38,859 bases of DNA from CAZHGD01 sp964531735 (GCA_964531735.1 CAZHGD010000062.1:1-38859), one strand, 5' to 3'; counted from the stretch's first letter, positions 7,247 to 16,046 are shown. Notes: generated by a model not told the origin, from the sequence alone. A program made the numbers and translations.

Positions 7247-9208
7247 ATGCCGATCATCAACGAACTCGACCGCAAGTCCCCCAAAGGCCGCCTGGTGACG
7301 CTCGGCATCTACCTCGCCCTGCTGGTGGGCGGCATGTCGATGGTCTACCCGTTCCTGGTCATGCTGACCGGCTCGGTCAGCAACGCGTTCGACTACGAAC
7401 GGCGCAGCATGGTCCCGCGCTACCTGTTCTCGCGCGAAGACCGCTTCATGAGCACGCTGTGCACCTACTTCCCGCCGGCCCACCGCGGAAGCGTGCGCCA
7501 ACTCCGCTCGTACTTCGCCGATCTGCCCGAGGACTGGTCCATCTGGACCCAGATCGGCGACGACCGGCAGAACAGCGACCAGTGGGCGCGCCGGCAGTTG
7601 TCGCGTATCGATGATCCCGCGTCCCGCGCGAAGTTGGACGCCGCGGCGCGCGACTACGCCGAGTTCGCCGCCAAGTGGGACGCCCGCGAAGCGATCCTGG
7701 CCTACGACTCACGCTTCGTGGCGCCGTTCTTGCGCCAGCAGTACCAGACCGTCGAGGCGGTGAACCAGGCCTGGGAGATCGCGGTTGAGGACTTCGCGCT
7801 GGTGAACGCCGGCGAGTGGAGCGGCGAACCCATCGATCAGGCCAGCTATGTGCCGCTGGTCGACGTGCGCTACAAGGACCTGCTGGCCTTCCGCGAAGCC
7901 TACCGGGACAACCGCTTCACGCCGTTCCTCAAAGGCGACGGCGCCTACGCGGGCTACCTGCGCCCCGCGTCGCTGCGCTACCTGTGGGAAGAGTTCGCCG
8001 GCAAGGAACTGAAGAACACCCAGCGCGACTTCCTCAAGTCGCTGCCGTTCCCCGTGCCCGAGGGCCACAACGGGCCGGTCTTGGCCACCTGGCACAAGTT
8101 CCTCGACAACGGCTTCCCGATGCGCCATGTGGCCATCCGCGTCACGCCGGAGCGGCAACAGGCGTTCCGCGCGTTCCTCGTTGAGCGGTTCCGCAACCTC
8201 ACCTACTTCAACAACGTCATGGGCGGGTCGGCGCCGGACTGGAAGCCGGTCCAGAGCTGGGATGAGGTGGTCCTCACCGAGGTGGTCCCGGGCAGTGCCT
8301 CGGCCAAGGTCTGGATGGACTTCGTCCACGCGGCCATACCGGTGACCGAATGGACCATTCGCGACACGCTGCCTGAGCTGGCCTTCCAGAAGTTCGCGCT
8401 GGCCCGGCACGGCAGCCTCGCCGCGGTCAACGCGGCCTATGGTCTGCCACTGTCGCAGATCGAGCAGCTCGGCATCCCGTTCGGCGAGGCGCTGCTGGCC
8501 ACCTTTGCCAACCGCCAATGGCAGTTCACGCGCGACCGCCTGGTGGGCAACTACGCCACCGTCTTCGACTATCTGCTGCACCGCGGCCGCGCGGTGCGCA
8601 ACACGGTCGTCCTGGTGCTGCTGGCCATCTGCATCACCTTGACGGTCAACCCGTTGGCCGGCTATGCGCTCAGCCGCTTCCACCTGCGGGCCAGCGAGAA
8701 GGTCATCGTCTTCTGCCTGGCCACGATGGCCTTCCCGGCGGCCGTGGCCGCCATTCCGGGCTTCCTGCTGCTGCGCGACCTGAGCTTGCTCAACACGTTC
8801 GCGGCCCTGGTGTTGCCTGGTGCCGCCAACGGCATGACCATCTTCATGCTCAAGGGCTTCTTCGATTCGCTGCCGAAGGAGCTCTACGAGGCCGCGTCCA
8901 TCGACGGCGCGCCCGAGTGGATGGTCTTCTGGCAGATCTCGATTCCGCTGGTCAAGCCCATCCTGGCATTGAGCATGCTCAATGCGTTCATCCATGCCTA
9001 CAACGGCTGGGAGTGGGCGATCATCGTCTGCCAGGACCGCAAGATGTGGACCATCGCGGTCTGGACGTACCAGTTCTCGCAGACACTCGGCGGAACGCCG
9101 TGGCTGGTGATGGCGTCATTCATCGTCAACTCGCTGCCGGTGCTCCTCATCTTCCTGCTCTGCCAGAAGATCATCCTGCGCGGCATCATCCTGCCACAGA
9201 TGAAGTAG
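7247..9208 (+). CDS. MalG-type sugar ABC permease with large periplasmic insertion
   Basis: 653 residues, more than twice the roughly 280 of normal MalG-type permeases. TM1 is at about 17-40 (VTLGIYLALLVGGMSMVYPF). Residues about 45-440 form a soluble insertion predicted to be periplasmic. The remaining TM helices begin at about 449 (VVLVLLAICITLTVNPLAGY), with the EAA loop at about 544-567 (KELYEAASIDGAPEWM). The insertion contains three short related stretches: YQTVEAVNQAW (from 166), FRNLTYFNNVMGG (about 314) and HGSLAAVNAAYG (about 388); they resemble the Y-G-T-x-x-A-x-N-x-A-W turn seen in GH42-type glycosidases. The stop of the upstream fusion lies 1 nt before this ATG, so the two are co-translated and should form the permease heterodimer. 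The energising ATPase is probably a shared MsmK/UgpC-like protein encoded elsewhere. Confidence 0.88.
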   Translation: MPIINELDRKSPKGRLVTLGIYLALLVGGMSMVYPFLVMLTGSVSNAFDYERRSMVPRYLFSREDRFMSTLCTYFPPAHRGSVRQLRSYFADLPEDWSIWTQIGDDRQNSDQWARRQLSRIDDPASRAKLDAAARDYAEFAAKWDAREAILAYDSRFVAPFLRQQYQTVEAVNQAWEIAVEDFALVNAGEWSGEPIDQASYVPLVDVRYKDLLAFREAYRDNRFTPFLKGDGAYAGYLRPASLRYLWEEFAGKELKNTQRDFLKSLPFPVPEGHNGPVLATWHKFLDNGFPMRHVAIRVTPERQQAFRAFLVERFRNLTYFNNVMGGSAPDWKPVQSWDEVVLTEVVPGSASAKVWMDFVHAAIPVTEWTIRDTLPELAFQKFALARHGSLAAVNAAYGLPLSQIEQLGIPFGEALLATFANRQWQFTRDRLVGNYATVFDYLLHRGRAVRNTVVLVLLAICITLTVNPLAGYALSRFHLRASEKVIVFCLATMAFPAAVAAIPGFLLLRDLSLLNTFAALVLPGAANGMTIFMLKGFFDSLPKELYEAASIDGAPEWMVFWQISIPLVKPILALSMLNAFIHAYNGWEWAIIVCQDRKMWTIAVWTYQFSQTLGGTPWLVMASFIVNSLPVLLIFLLCQKIILRGIILPQMK

Positions 9209-9224
9209 CCGCGCCGCGGGGCAC

Positions 9225-9246
9225 GTTCTGGTCAGGGCTCCAGAAC
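9225..9246 (+). terminator. Hairpin after importer operon
   Basis: GTTCTGG (9225-9231) and CCAGAAC (9240-9246) form a perfect 7-bp stem with an 8-nt loop, 16 nt after the permease stop. There is no U-tract, so it is a candidate terminator or RNA 3'-end stabiliser only. Confidence 0.35.
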
Positions 9247-9289
9247 AGCACGGCTGGCCATCACCACTTGGCGCGAAGTGGAGACCGAG

Positions 9290-10963
9290 GTGACCGACCT
9301 GCAAGCCAACAACGCGACGGGGCCGAGCCCCACCGACCGCGCGGTCGAAGTGTTCGACCGGGTCTTCGTGGTGTTGTCGCCGCTCCTGGTGCTCGCCATG
9401 GCCGGCAACCTGGCCCGGGCCGTGCGGCTGGGCGGCTGGCTGGCCTCGGCCGTCCAGATCGGCGTCGTCAGCGCGGTGCTGGTGCTGGCGTTCGCCGGCC
9501 GTCGTTCGCCGGCCGGGCTGCGCGCAGCGGCCTACACCACCGCAGCGGTCCTCTTCGCCACCGCCGGCCTGTTGCGCTGGGGCCTGGCCAGTCAGGGCCT
9601 GCCCGTGCTCACCTTGGCCCTGATCTTCGCCTCGGCGCTGGGCTATCGTTACTGGCTGGCCATCTGCGCGCTGGCGTTCGCCATTTCGGTCGCCGTGGCC
9701 GTCGGCTGGGTCGCCGGCGCGCTGCCGCTGCAGTACGACCCGGCCATCTACCTGCGCTCGCCGCTCTCCTGGGCCCTGGGCTGCCTGACCGTCATCGTCG
9801 GAGCCTTCTCGGTCCGCGCCTGGGAAGTGCTCAACCACGAGCTGTCTGAGGCCAACCGGCGCCTGCTGGCCAGCGAAGACAACTACCGCGAGATCTTCAG
9901 CGCCACCAGCGAAGGCCTGGTCGTATTGGACGGCCAGGGCGCCATTGTCGATGCCAATCGGCAGGCCGGCACCATGTACGGTCAGCCCAACCGGTCGGTC
10001 CGCGGTATCCACGTGGGCGTGTTCAGCCACGGCGAGCCGCCCTACGGCCCGGCCGAAGCCGCCCAGTGGCTGCGGCGAGCGGTCGACGATGGCCCGCAGG
10101 TCTTCGAGTGGCTGTCACGACGCGAGGACGGTTCGCTCTTCTGGACGGAGGTCGCACTCCGAGCCTGCACCATCGCCGGCCAACCAAGGTTCATCGGCGC
10201 CGTTCGTGATGTCACCGAGCGCAAGGCCTCCGAACACGAGCGCGAGGCACTCATCAAGCAACTCGAGCGAACTAACGCCGAGCTCGAACGGTTCAACTAC
10301 ACCGTCTCGCACGACCTGAAGACGCCGCTGATCACCATTCGCGGCTACCTCGGTCGGCTGCGCTCGACCATTGAGGACAACCGCACCGACCAGGCCGGGA
10401 ACTGCCTCGACCGCATCGATCAGGCCAGCGACCACATGGGGCATCTGCTCGACAACCTGCTGCACCTCTCGCGCATCGGGCGCGTGGTCAGCCCGCCGCG
10501 AACCGCGCCGCTCAGCGAGGTCGTCGTGGCGGCGATCGAGCTGCTGGGCGAGCACCACGCCCAGATCCAGATCGCCGAGCCCTTGCCCAAGGTCCATGCC
10601 GACCTGGATCGGCTGCACGAGGTCTTCCAGAACCTGCTGGAGAACGCGGTGCGCTTCACCGCCGGCCGGTCCGAGCCACGCATCGAAATCGGCTGTGACG
10701 GCCCCGACGCCGACAGCGGCTGGCCGGTGATCCGCGTCAGTGACAACGGCGCCGGCTTCCGTCCCGAGTACGCCGACCGCATCTTCCGGCTGTTCGAGCA
10801 ACTCGAGCCCAGTGCCGGCAGCACCGGCGTGGGCTTGGCGGTGGTCAAGCGTATCATCGAGATCCACGGTGGTCGCGTCTGGGCGGAATCGGCCGGCCCG
10901 GACCGAGGCGCTTGCTTCCGCTTCACCGTGCCGCCCGCCCCGGACCCGGTGGTTGCCGCCTGA
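9290..10963 (+). CDS. Membrane-bound PAS sensor histidine kinase
   Basis: 557 residues from GTG 9290, chosen because GGAG (9280-9283) lies 6 nt upstream; GTG 9278 would add four residues. Five or six hydrophobic segments fill residues about 20-185. A PAS domain follows (NYREIFSATSEGLVVLDGQG) with its PAC end at RFIGAVRDVTERK, then a coiled-coil linker. The phosphoacceptor is H341 in FNYTVSHDLKTPL. The ATPase domain has an N box (NLLENAVRF, N452), G1 (VSDNGAGF), F box (IFRLFEQL) and G2 (GVGLAVVKRIIEIHGG). This HisKA version resembles bacteriophytochrome-type and cyanobacterial kinases. No response regulator is adjacent, so it is an orphan. Its position directly after the importer suggests, but does not prove, a role in nutrient sensing. 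Confidence 0.9.
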   Translation: MTDLQANNATGPSPTDRAVEVFDRVFVVLSPLLVLAMAGNLARAVRLGGWLASAVQIGVVSAVLVLAFAGRRSPAGLRAAAYTTAAVLFATAGLLRWGLASQGLPVLTLALIFASALGYRYWLAICALAFAISVAVAVGWVAGALPLQYDPAIYLRSPLSWALGCLTVIVGAFSVRAWEVLNHELSEANRRLLASEDNYREIFSATSEGLVVLDGQGAIVDANRQAGTMYGQPNRSVRGIHVGVFSHGEPPYGPAEAAQWLRRAVDDGPQVFEWLSRREDGSLFWTEVALRACTIAGQPRFIGAVRDVTERKASEHEREALIKQLERTNAELERFNYTVSHDLKTPLITIRGYLGRLRSTIEDNRTDQAGNCLDRIDQASDHMGHLLDNLLHLSRIGRVVSPPRTAPLSEVVVAAIELLGEHHAQIQIAEPLPKVHADLDRLHEVFQNLLENAVRFTAGRSEPRIEIGCDGPDADSGWPVIRVSDNGAGFRPEYADRIFRLFEQLEPSAGSTGVGLAVVKRIIEIHGGRVWAESAGPDRGACFRFTVPPAPDPVVAA

Positions 10964-10984
10964 CAGTCAGCGGTTCCGTCCACC

Positions 10985-11014
10985 GTGGCACGGCCCGAAC
11001 CAGCGTGCTACAAT
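10985..11014 (+). promoter_or_regulatory. Extended -10 promoter before small secreted protein gene
   Basis: TACAAT at 11009-11014 preceded by TG at 11006-11007 (TGCTACAAT); GTGGCA at 10985-10990 could serve as a weak -35 with an 18-nt spacer. It lies in the 79-nt gap after the kinase gene and about 29 nt before the next ATG. Confidence 0.5.
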
Positions 11015-11042
11015 TCGGCGGGGGATGGGGCGGAGGCCAACG

Positions 11043-11288
11043 ATGCGGGCATGGACCACACAGATGCTGTTGCTGGTCATCGCGTTGCTGTTGGCGGCCA
11101 ATCTGTTCTGGGGCGGCCCGCGGACCGTGCAGGCACAGGTCTACAAGTCGTACCTGTTCGACAGTATCGAGATCCTCAGCGCCCAGAAGAAGCTGGACGC
11201 GCGCGCCAAGGAAGGCTGGCGCCTGCTGGTCTTCACACCGGCGCATGGGCGCGAAGGCCCGCAGTACTGGGTCATCTGGGGCAAGTAG
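11043..11288 (+). CDS. Small secreted or membrane-anchored protein, DUF4177-like
   Basis: 81 residues. ATG at 11043 is preceded by GGAGG (11032-11036) with a 6-nt spacer, and by its own extended -10 promoter. Residues 1-31 are a signal peptide or N-terminal anchor (MLLLVIALLLAANLFWGG, then VQAQ). The mature part of about 50 residues, with KKLDARAKEGWRLLVF and ending QYWVIWGK, has the look of DUF4177-type small domains (a strand, a helix, then GW-L-V), whose function is not known. It could sit at the cell surface or in the periplasm. Codon use matches the neighbours. Confidence 0.75.
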   Translation: MRAWTTQMLLLVIALLLAANLFWGGPRTVQAQVYKSYLFDSIEILSAQKKLDARAKEGWRLLVFTPAHGREGPQYWVIWGK

Positions 11289-11444
11289 CCGCGGGCACCC
11301 AGTCGACGCACACCACGGCCTGAGCCCACCCGACCGTGTTCGTCGGGAAGGTGCTGCGCACGTCATCGCGGAACTGGCTTCCGGCTGGCAAGCCACCAGC
11401 GGCGCTCCGGCGCTTCACTTGGTGGCCGCCGACCGGAGTACGCC

Positions 11445-12890
11445 ATGAACGCTCTTGCGGCGCTGCGGGCCGGTGTGGCGCGCCAGGACATCACCGACTA
11501 CGCAGCCGGTCCGGTGAACGACCCACTGTACACCAAGGCGCTGGTCCTGACCGACGGCCAGACCACGGTCGTCATCGTCACGCTCGACGCCGTGGCCATC
11601 GCCGCCATCGGCTCCATCCGCGACGACTACCTGGCCACGCTCCGCGCGCGCCTGCGCGACGAGCTGGCGCTCAACCCGGACCACCTGTTGGTCAACGCCA
11701 GCCACTGCCACGGCCGCGTCTGTGCCGAGGTGGCCGAGCGCAGCGTCGCCGCCGTGGCGGATGCGCTCCGCGCGTTGACCCCGGTCCGCGTGGCCGTGGG
11801 GCGTGGGCATGAGGACCGCATCCAGGAGAACCGCCGCCTCAGGCTGCCGGACGGGCGCGAAGCCGACGTGCGCCACGCCTACTCACTGGTGCCTGATGAA
11901 GAGGTCGTCGGCACCGGACCGGTGGATCCGGAGATCGGCCTGCTGCGCCTGGATCGCCTCGACGGCACCACGCTGGCGGTCGTCTACCACTTCGCCTGTC
12001 ACCCGATCCAGGGCGTGCCCAGCGGCGCCAACACCGCCGACCTGTCCGGCTTCGCGTCGCAAGCCATCGAGGACAGCCTGGGCCACGCGGCCACGGCGCT
12101 GTTCCTCCAGGGCTGTGCCGGTGACATCAACCCGGTGCTCTACAAGGACGTCGACCACCCTCGCGACGCCGAACCGCTGGGGCAACGCCTGGGCCTCAGC
12201 GTGCTGCGCGCCCTCGGCGAGCTGTCCGCCGGCGACCACGCCGCCTTGCGCGTGGTGCGCGAGGTCATCGAGTTGCCGCGGGCCGACCTGCAACCCGCCA
12301 TCGCCGCGCTGCGCGCCGAGCAGGAGCGCCTAGTCCAGTCGCTGCAAGGCACGACGCTCAACCACAAGGCATTCCTGCAGTTGGCCGCCCGCTACGGCCT
12401 GGCGCCCCACTACCCCTCCGCGCCCTCGCACCGCTACCGGCGCCAGGAGGAACTGGGCCGCGCCGACCTGGACCGTCTCGACCAGGAGAATCGGCGCCAG
12501 ATGGAGCGCTACGCGGCCAACGTCCAGACCATGGAGCAACTGACCCGCCTGCGCGCCAATCTCGACCTGCTGCTCATGCACGACCGCCAGAACAGCGCCG
12601 CCGGTTCACGAACCATCAGCGCCGAGATCGTCGGCTTGCGCGTCGGCGAGTTCGTGCTGCTGACCTTCCCCGGCGAGTTGTCGGCCCAGATCGGCCTGAA
12701 CGTGAAGCACGCCTCACCCCACCCTTGCACCTTCGTGGCCGGCTGCACCAATGGGTACCTGTACTACGCGCCCACCGCCGAGCAACTGGCCAACCGCGGC
12801 GGCGCCCAGGAAGACAGCGACTGCCTGCTGGCACCCGAGTGGCAGGCGCTGTTCGAAGCGCGCGCACAGGCGCTGCTGGCGCGACTCTAG
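11445..12890 (+). CDS. Neutral/alkaline ceramidase-like metallohydrolase
   Basis: 481 residues, ATG preceded by CGGAG. The sequence follows the N-terminal domain of neutral/alkaline non-lysosomal ceramidases: AGVARQDITDY at the N-terminus, NASHCHGR (H87, H89), YHFACHPIQG (H186) and LQGCAGDINP (221-230), which supply the zinc ligands and active-site loop. The C-terminal part has FPGELSAQIGLNVK and GCTNGYLYYAPT, also typical of the family. There is no signal peptide, so it is probably cytoplasmic, unlike true secreted ceramidases; the C-terminal immunoglobulin-like domain of those enzymes is also absent. Such shorter homologues are frequent in bacteria that degrade polysaccharides and probably hydrolyse other amides or esters. 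Its stop overlaps that of the convergent gene (CTAG at 12887-12890). Confidence 0.85.
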   Translation: MNALAALRAGVARQDITDYAAGPVNDPLYTKALVLTDGQTTVVIVTLDAVAIAAIGSIRDDYLATLRARLRDELALNPDHLLVNASHCHGRVCAEVAERSVAAVADALRALTPVRVAVGRGHEDRIQENRRLRLPDGREADVRHAYSLVPDEEVVGTGPVDPEIGLLRLDRLDGTTLAVVYHFACHPIQGVPSGANTADLSGFASQAIEDSLGHAATALFLQGCAGDINPVLYKDVDHPRDAEPLGQRLGLSVLRALGELSAGDHAALRVVREVIELPRADLQPAIAALRAEQERLVQSLQGTTLNHKAFLQLAARYGLAPHYPSAPSHRYRRQEELGRADLDRLDQENRRQMERYAANVQTMEQLTRLRANLDLLLMHDRQNSAAGSRTISAEIVGLRVGEFVLLTFPGELSAQIGLNVKHASPHPCTFVAGCTNGYLYYAPTAEQLANRGGAQEDSDCLLAPEWQALFEARAQALLARL

Positions 12891-14658
12891 TACCAACGCG
12901 CAGGTGACCGGCCCTCGCACTCCGCCACCCGGCGCTCCAGCCATTGCCGCGCCAGCGGCTCGGTGGCACCGGTGAGGGCAGCCCGGTACAGCGGCAAGGC
13001 CTTGGCCAGGTTGCCGGTCGCGTAGTGGCGCTCGGCGCGGCGCGCCGCGTCCGCGCCGGGCGCACCGAGCGCCAGGATCTCGCCGACCACCGGCTCCACC
13101 GGACCCATGGCCACGATGGACCCGACGTGCCTCAGGTCGGCCGGCCGGCCGCAGGTATCCAGCACGCGCCAGGCCGTCTCCAGGTCGCCACCCTCGCGCT
13201 TGGCCGCCGCGATGGCCACGGCGAGCACGCGGCGTCGCGCCGAGTCAGTCGGCAGGGCCAGCGCCCCGGCCCAGAGGCGGTCGACATCACGCTGGATGTC
13301 CGGCTCGCGCCACACCGAGCGATAGCCGTAGGTGGCGCCGCGGTCCACGGCCGTCAGGTAAACGCTCGGAATGTCGGTGTCGTACCGTTCGGTGGCCAGG
13401 CACTCACGGCCGAAGGCCAGGAGTCTGGCGCGGCTCCGGCCATCGACGCTCGACAGGACGTGGATCATGCGTCGGTAGGTCTCTTCGTCGTCGAACTGCG
13501 CCGCGAGGGCCCGGTCGAACCAGACCCTCGGCGCGTTCGGGCCGGTCGCGTGCAGCAGGCCTGCAATGGTCACCATCATGGCCGCCGCGTCGGGGAGATC
13601 GGGCCGCAATCGCCAGGCTCTGGTGAAGTGCCGCCGCGCTTCGGTCCAGGCTACGCGGCGGCCCAACGCCGACCAGGCGAGAGCCCCAAGCTCGCTGCCG
13701 CCGGTCCACCCGAGCCCTCGCTCCATCGCTTCGCGGCCGTGCAGCATGGCGCACAAAAACGGGTCGACGCGTGCGTCGCCGGCGATCCGGCGGAGGACCG
13801 CCCAGCGATCGGAGGGCCGGAGCGCCATCGCCTCCGCTAAGCGGGGCCAGTGGCACCGCATCTCCAGCGGGTCGGCCACCGGGATGGCGACGGCGTCCAG
13901 TAACGCTGCGTTGCCACGGCTCGCGGCGCGGGCGGTCTCGGCGCGCAGCGCTGCCGGCGGATGTGGCGCACGCGCGGGCCACGACGACAGGCTGTCCTGG
14001 TGGACATGGGCCGGGTAGTCCGCCAGCGCGTCGGCCAACTGGTAGGCCGGCTCGAACTGCACCGCCGACGGATAGCCGGTGACCTCGAACCCCGCGACGG
14101 CCCGCCGCAGCCATTCGACGCAACGCCCGTCCATGCGCTGGTAGTATAGGTAGCCCAGCGCGGCGCACAGCAATGGGTCGTCCACCGGCTCGGCCGCCAG
14201 GCGCTTGGCCGCCCGTGCGGCGCGGCTCCACAGCGCCCCTGGCAGACCCGCGCGACGCGCGGCGAGCGCCGTCAGGAACTCCCTGGCATCACCGTCGTAG
14301 GGCACGTCGTGCCGGCCGTGCGCCACGTAGTTGTCCACGAGCAGTCGGCGGTAGTAGCGCCACGCGGCCTCGGACGCCTGTCTCGTACCGCTCGGTGCGG
14401 TCACGGGCAACGGCCGGGGTGGCACCGGCCAGGCCGAACGGGCAACCAGACCGAGGAGCAGCACCACNNNNNNNNNNNNNNNNNNNNNNNNNNNNNNNNN
14501 NNNNNNNNNNNNNNNNNNNNNNNNNNNNNNNNNNNNNNNNNNNNNNNNNNNNNNNNNNNNNNNNNNNGCCGGGGTGGCACCGGCCAGGCCGAACGGGCAA
14601 CCAGACCGAGGAGCAGCACCACCGCCACGGCGACCAGTTGGAGGCACCACCTGCGCAT
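12887..14658 (-). CDS. Secreted helical-repeat protein, first paralogue, interrupted by assembly gap
   Basis: The coding sequence is split by 100 N at 14468-14567. A 55-bp sequence is present on both sides of the N run. If the copies are collapsed (dropping 14468-14622), the frame becomes continuous from ATG 14658 to the stop at 12887: 539 codons including stop, with an intact signal peptide (MRRWCLQLVAVAVVLLLG then LVARSAW). With the N run taken literally, the frame shifts. The mature protein is rich in helices of TPR-like spacing (ARRHFTRAWRLRPDLPDAAA, ALPLYRAALTGA). It shares RLLAFGRECLATERYDT with the next gene upstream, so the two are tandem paralogues. The RVWFDRALAAQFDDEETYR ... LLAFGRECL block recalls DUF4034 proteins, from memory. 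Function unknown; probably periplasmic. Confidence 0.75.
14413..14467 (+). repeat. Left copy of 55-bp duplicate flanking the N gap
   Basis: Identical over 55 bp to 14568-14622. It ends exactly where the N run starts, which points to a shared k-mer end of two contigs rather than a biological repeat. Confidence 0.9.
14468..14567. other. Assembly gap (100 N)
   Basis: Exactly 100 unknown bases, the conventional placeholder for a gap of unknown size. Flanked by identical 55-bp sequences, so the true gap is probably zero and the flanks overlap. Confidence 0.97.
14568..14622 (+). repeat. Right copy of 55-bp duplicate flanking the N gap
   Basis: Identical to 14413-14467. Collapsing the two copies and the N run restores the reading frame of the minus-strand gene at 12887-14658. 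Confidence 0.9.
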
Positions 14659-14720
14659 CGCCGGCTCCCAACAGCCTGACGATATGGTTCCACCGGCGCG
14701 GTGGCGGCAAACGCACTGGG

Positions 14721-16046
14721 CTACCGGTCCGCGCCGCCCCGCCTGGCCCCATCGGCAGCCCCAGTTCGGCCGACGCGGGCCAGCGCCGCCGGGCAGACCA
14801 GCGTCAACGCCTGGCGGCCCGCGTCGGTCGCCGGAGCTGAGCGGTAACCCGCGAGCAGTTGGTCCCACTCGGCGGCGGCCCGGCTCGACTGCCAGGGCGC
14901 CGCGCGGTCGCCGTGCAGCGCCGCACGGGCATACTGTAGCGGCACCGCGGTGTCGAACCGCGCGGTGGCCAGGCACTCGCGCCCGAACGCCAGCAGGCGC
15001 TCATTGGCGTGGCGGCCGGAGGCCCGGAGGGCGCACAGCAGGTTCTCGTACGCGGGAACGTAGTCGAACTGCGCCTTGACGGCCCGGTCGAACCAGGCGC
15101 GCGCAGCCGCCGGGCCGTCGGTCAGCGCGGTGGTGGCCACCAGTTCGCTGGCTGGCCAGGGGTACTCCGGGTGGAGCTCCCAGGCCCGCTGGTAGCACTC
15201 GTTGGCGCGGGTCAGCAGGCGGCGTTGGACCCGTGTCAGCCGCCGCCCGCGCGGCGCCTCGGGTGGCCATGGCACTTCCGCAGCGGCCTGGTCCGCACGG
15301 CCCGCGAGCCACCAGGCGAACCACGGATCGATGCTCTCGGAGACCGCCACGCGGGCGGCCAACTGGCGGCACACGGCCGGGCGCAACTGCGGCGTGGCCA
15401 GGATGGCCTCAGCCAGGAGCCGCTTCTCCATCGGCACCGTGACGGCCTCCTCCAAGGCCATCACCAACAGGTCACACCCGGTACGCAGCAGTTGCTCGCG
15501 CTCGTCGGCCGACGCCCCCGGCAGCGGCGCGTTGGCCGGCACACCACCCAGGAGGCTGGCCAAGTGGAATGGGAAAGGCCACATCGCCGACGCGGCGTAG
15601 CCTCGCCGCTCGCCGCCCAGCGCCGCCCGCCGCAGCAGCGCTACGAGGAGTTGGCGGTCGGCCTCGTCGGTGCTCAGCCGTAAGGCCAGGACGCCACACA
15701 CCAGCGGGTCTTCAGGATCGTGGGCCGCGAGCGCAACGGCCTGCCGCAACAGCGCCGGCGGGTCGCCGCCACCGTCGGCTCGGGACCGCGCCTCCGCGCC
15801 CAGGAAGGCCAGCGCCGCGCGGTAGCAGGGCTCGGCGCGCCGGCCGCAGGTGGCGTAGGCCTCGGCCAGCAGGCGCTGGTGGTAGCGTCGGGCCGGACCG
15901 GCCACTTGGCCCGCCACCATCGCGTGCGGCCGCGGCTCCAACCGGGCCGGCGGCGGCCATCTGGCGCCCAGCCGCGACGGCCAAGCAACGACGCCCACTC
16001 CTGCCAACAGGAGTGTCATGACTCCGGCAACCCGCCACGCGCTCAT
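14721..16046 (-). CDS. Secreted helical-repeat protein, second paralogue
   Basis: 441 residues from ATG 16046. The same frame is open further upstream, but the signal peptide starts here (MSAWRVAGVMTLLLAGVGVVAW) and a purine-rich AAGGGCAGGG precedes it. The mature part is helical, with ARRYHQRLLAEAYATCGRRA near the start and RLLTRANECYQRAWELHPEY, a TPR-like unit, near 290. It then has AARAWFDRAVKAQFDYVPAY and RLLAFGRECLATARFDT, which align with the paralogue 62 nt downstream (shared WFDRA-x-x-AQFD and LLAFGRECLAT-x-R-x-DT). The last 20 residues are rich in Gly, Arg and Ala and look unstructured. The pair probably arose by tandem duplication and is likely co-transcribed. Resemblance to DUF4034 is from memory; function unknown. 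Confidence 0.8.
   Translation of the reverse strand: MSAWRVAGVMTLLLAGVGVVAWPSRLGARWPPPARLEPRPHAMVAGQVAGPARRYHQRLLAEAYATCGRRAEPCYRAALAFLGAEARSRADGGGDPPALLRQAVALAAHDPEDPLVCGVLALRLSTDEADRQLLVALLRRAALGGERRGYAASAMWPFPFHLASLLGGVPANAPLPGASADEREQLLRTGCDLLVMALEEAVTVPMEKRLLAEAILATPQLRPAVCRQLAARVAVSESIDPWFAWWLAGRADQAAAEVPWPPEAPRGRRLTRVQRRLLTRANECYQRAWELHPEYPWPASELVATTALTDGPAAARAWFDRAVKAQFDYVPAYENLLCALRASGRHANERLLAFGRECLATARFDTAVPLQYARAALHGDRAAPWQSSRAAAEWDQLLAGYRSAPATDAGRQALTLVCPAALARVGRTGAADGARRGGADR

Noticed and set aside
4324..7308. Minus-strand open frame of 994 codons opposite the importer fusion
   Set aside because: It is the mirror of a GC-rich gene. The plus strand encodes an obvious binding protein and permease with ribosome site and promoter; the minus translation is low-complexity Arg, Gly, Glu and Asp with no family features.
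7709..8995. Minus-strand open frame of 428 codons opposite the second permease
   Set aside because: Same cause: no ribosome site, biased composition, and complete overlap with the permease.
14413..14622. Direct repeat or mobile-element ends around the N run
   Set aside because: Copies abut the N run exactly and their collapse restores the reading frame, so an assembly overlap explains them better than a transposon or target-site duplication.
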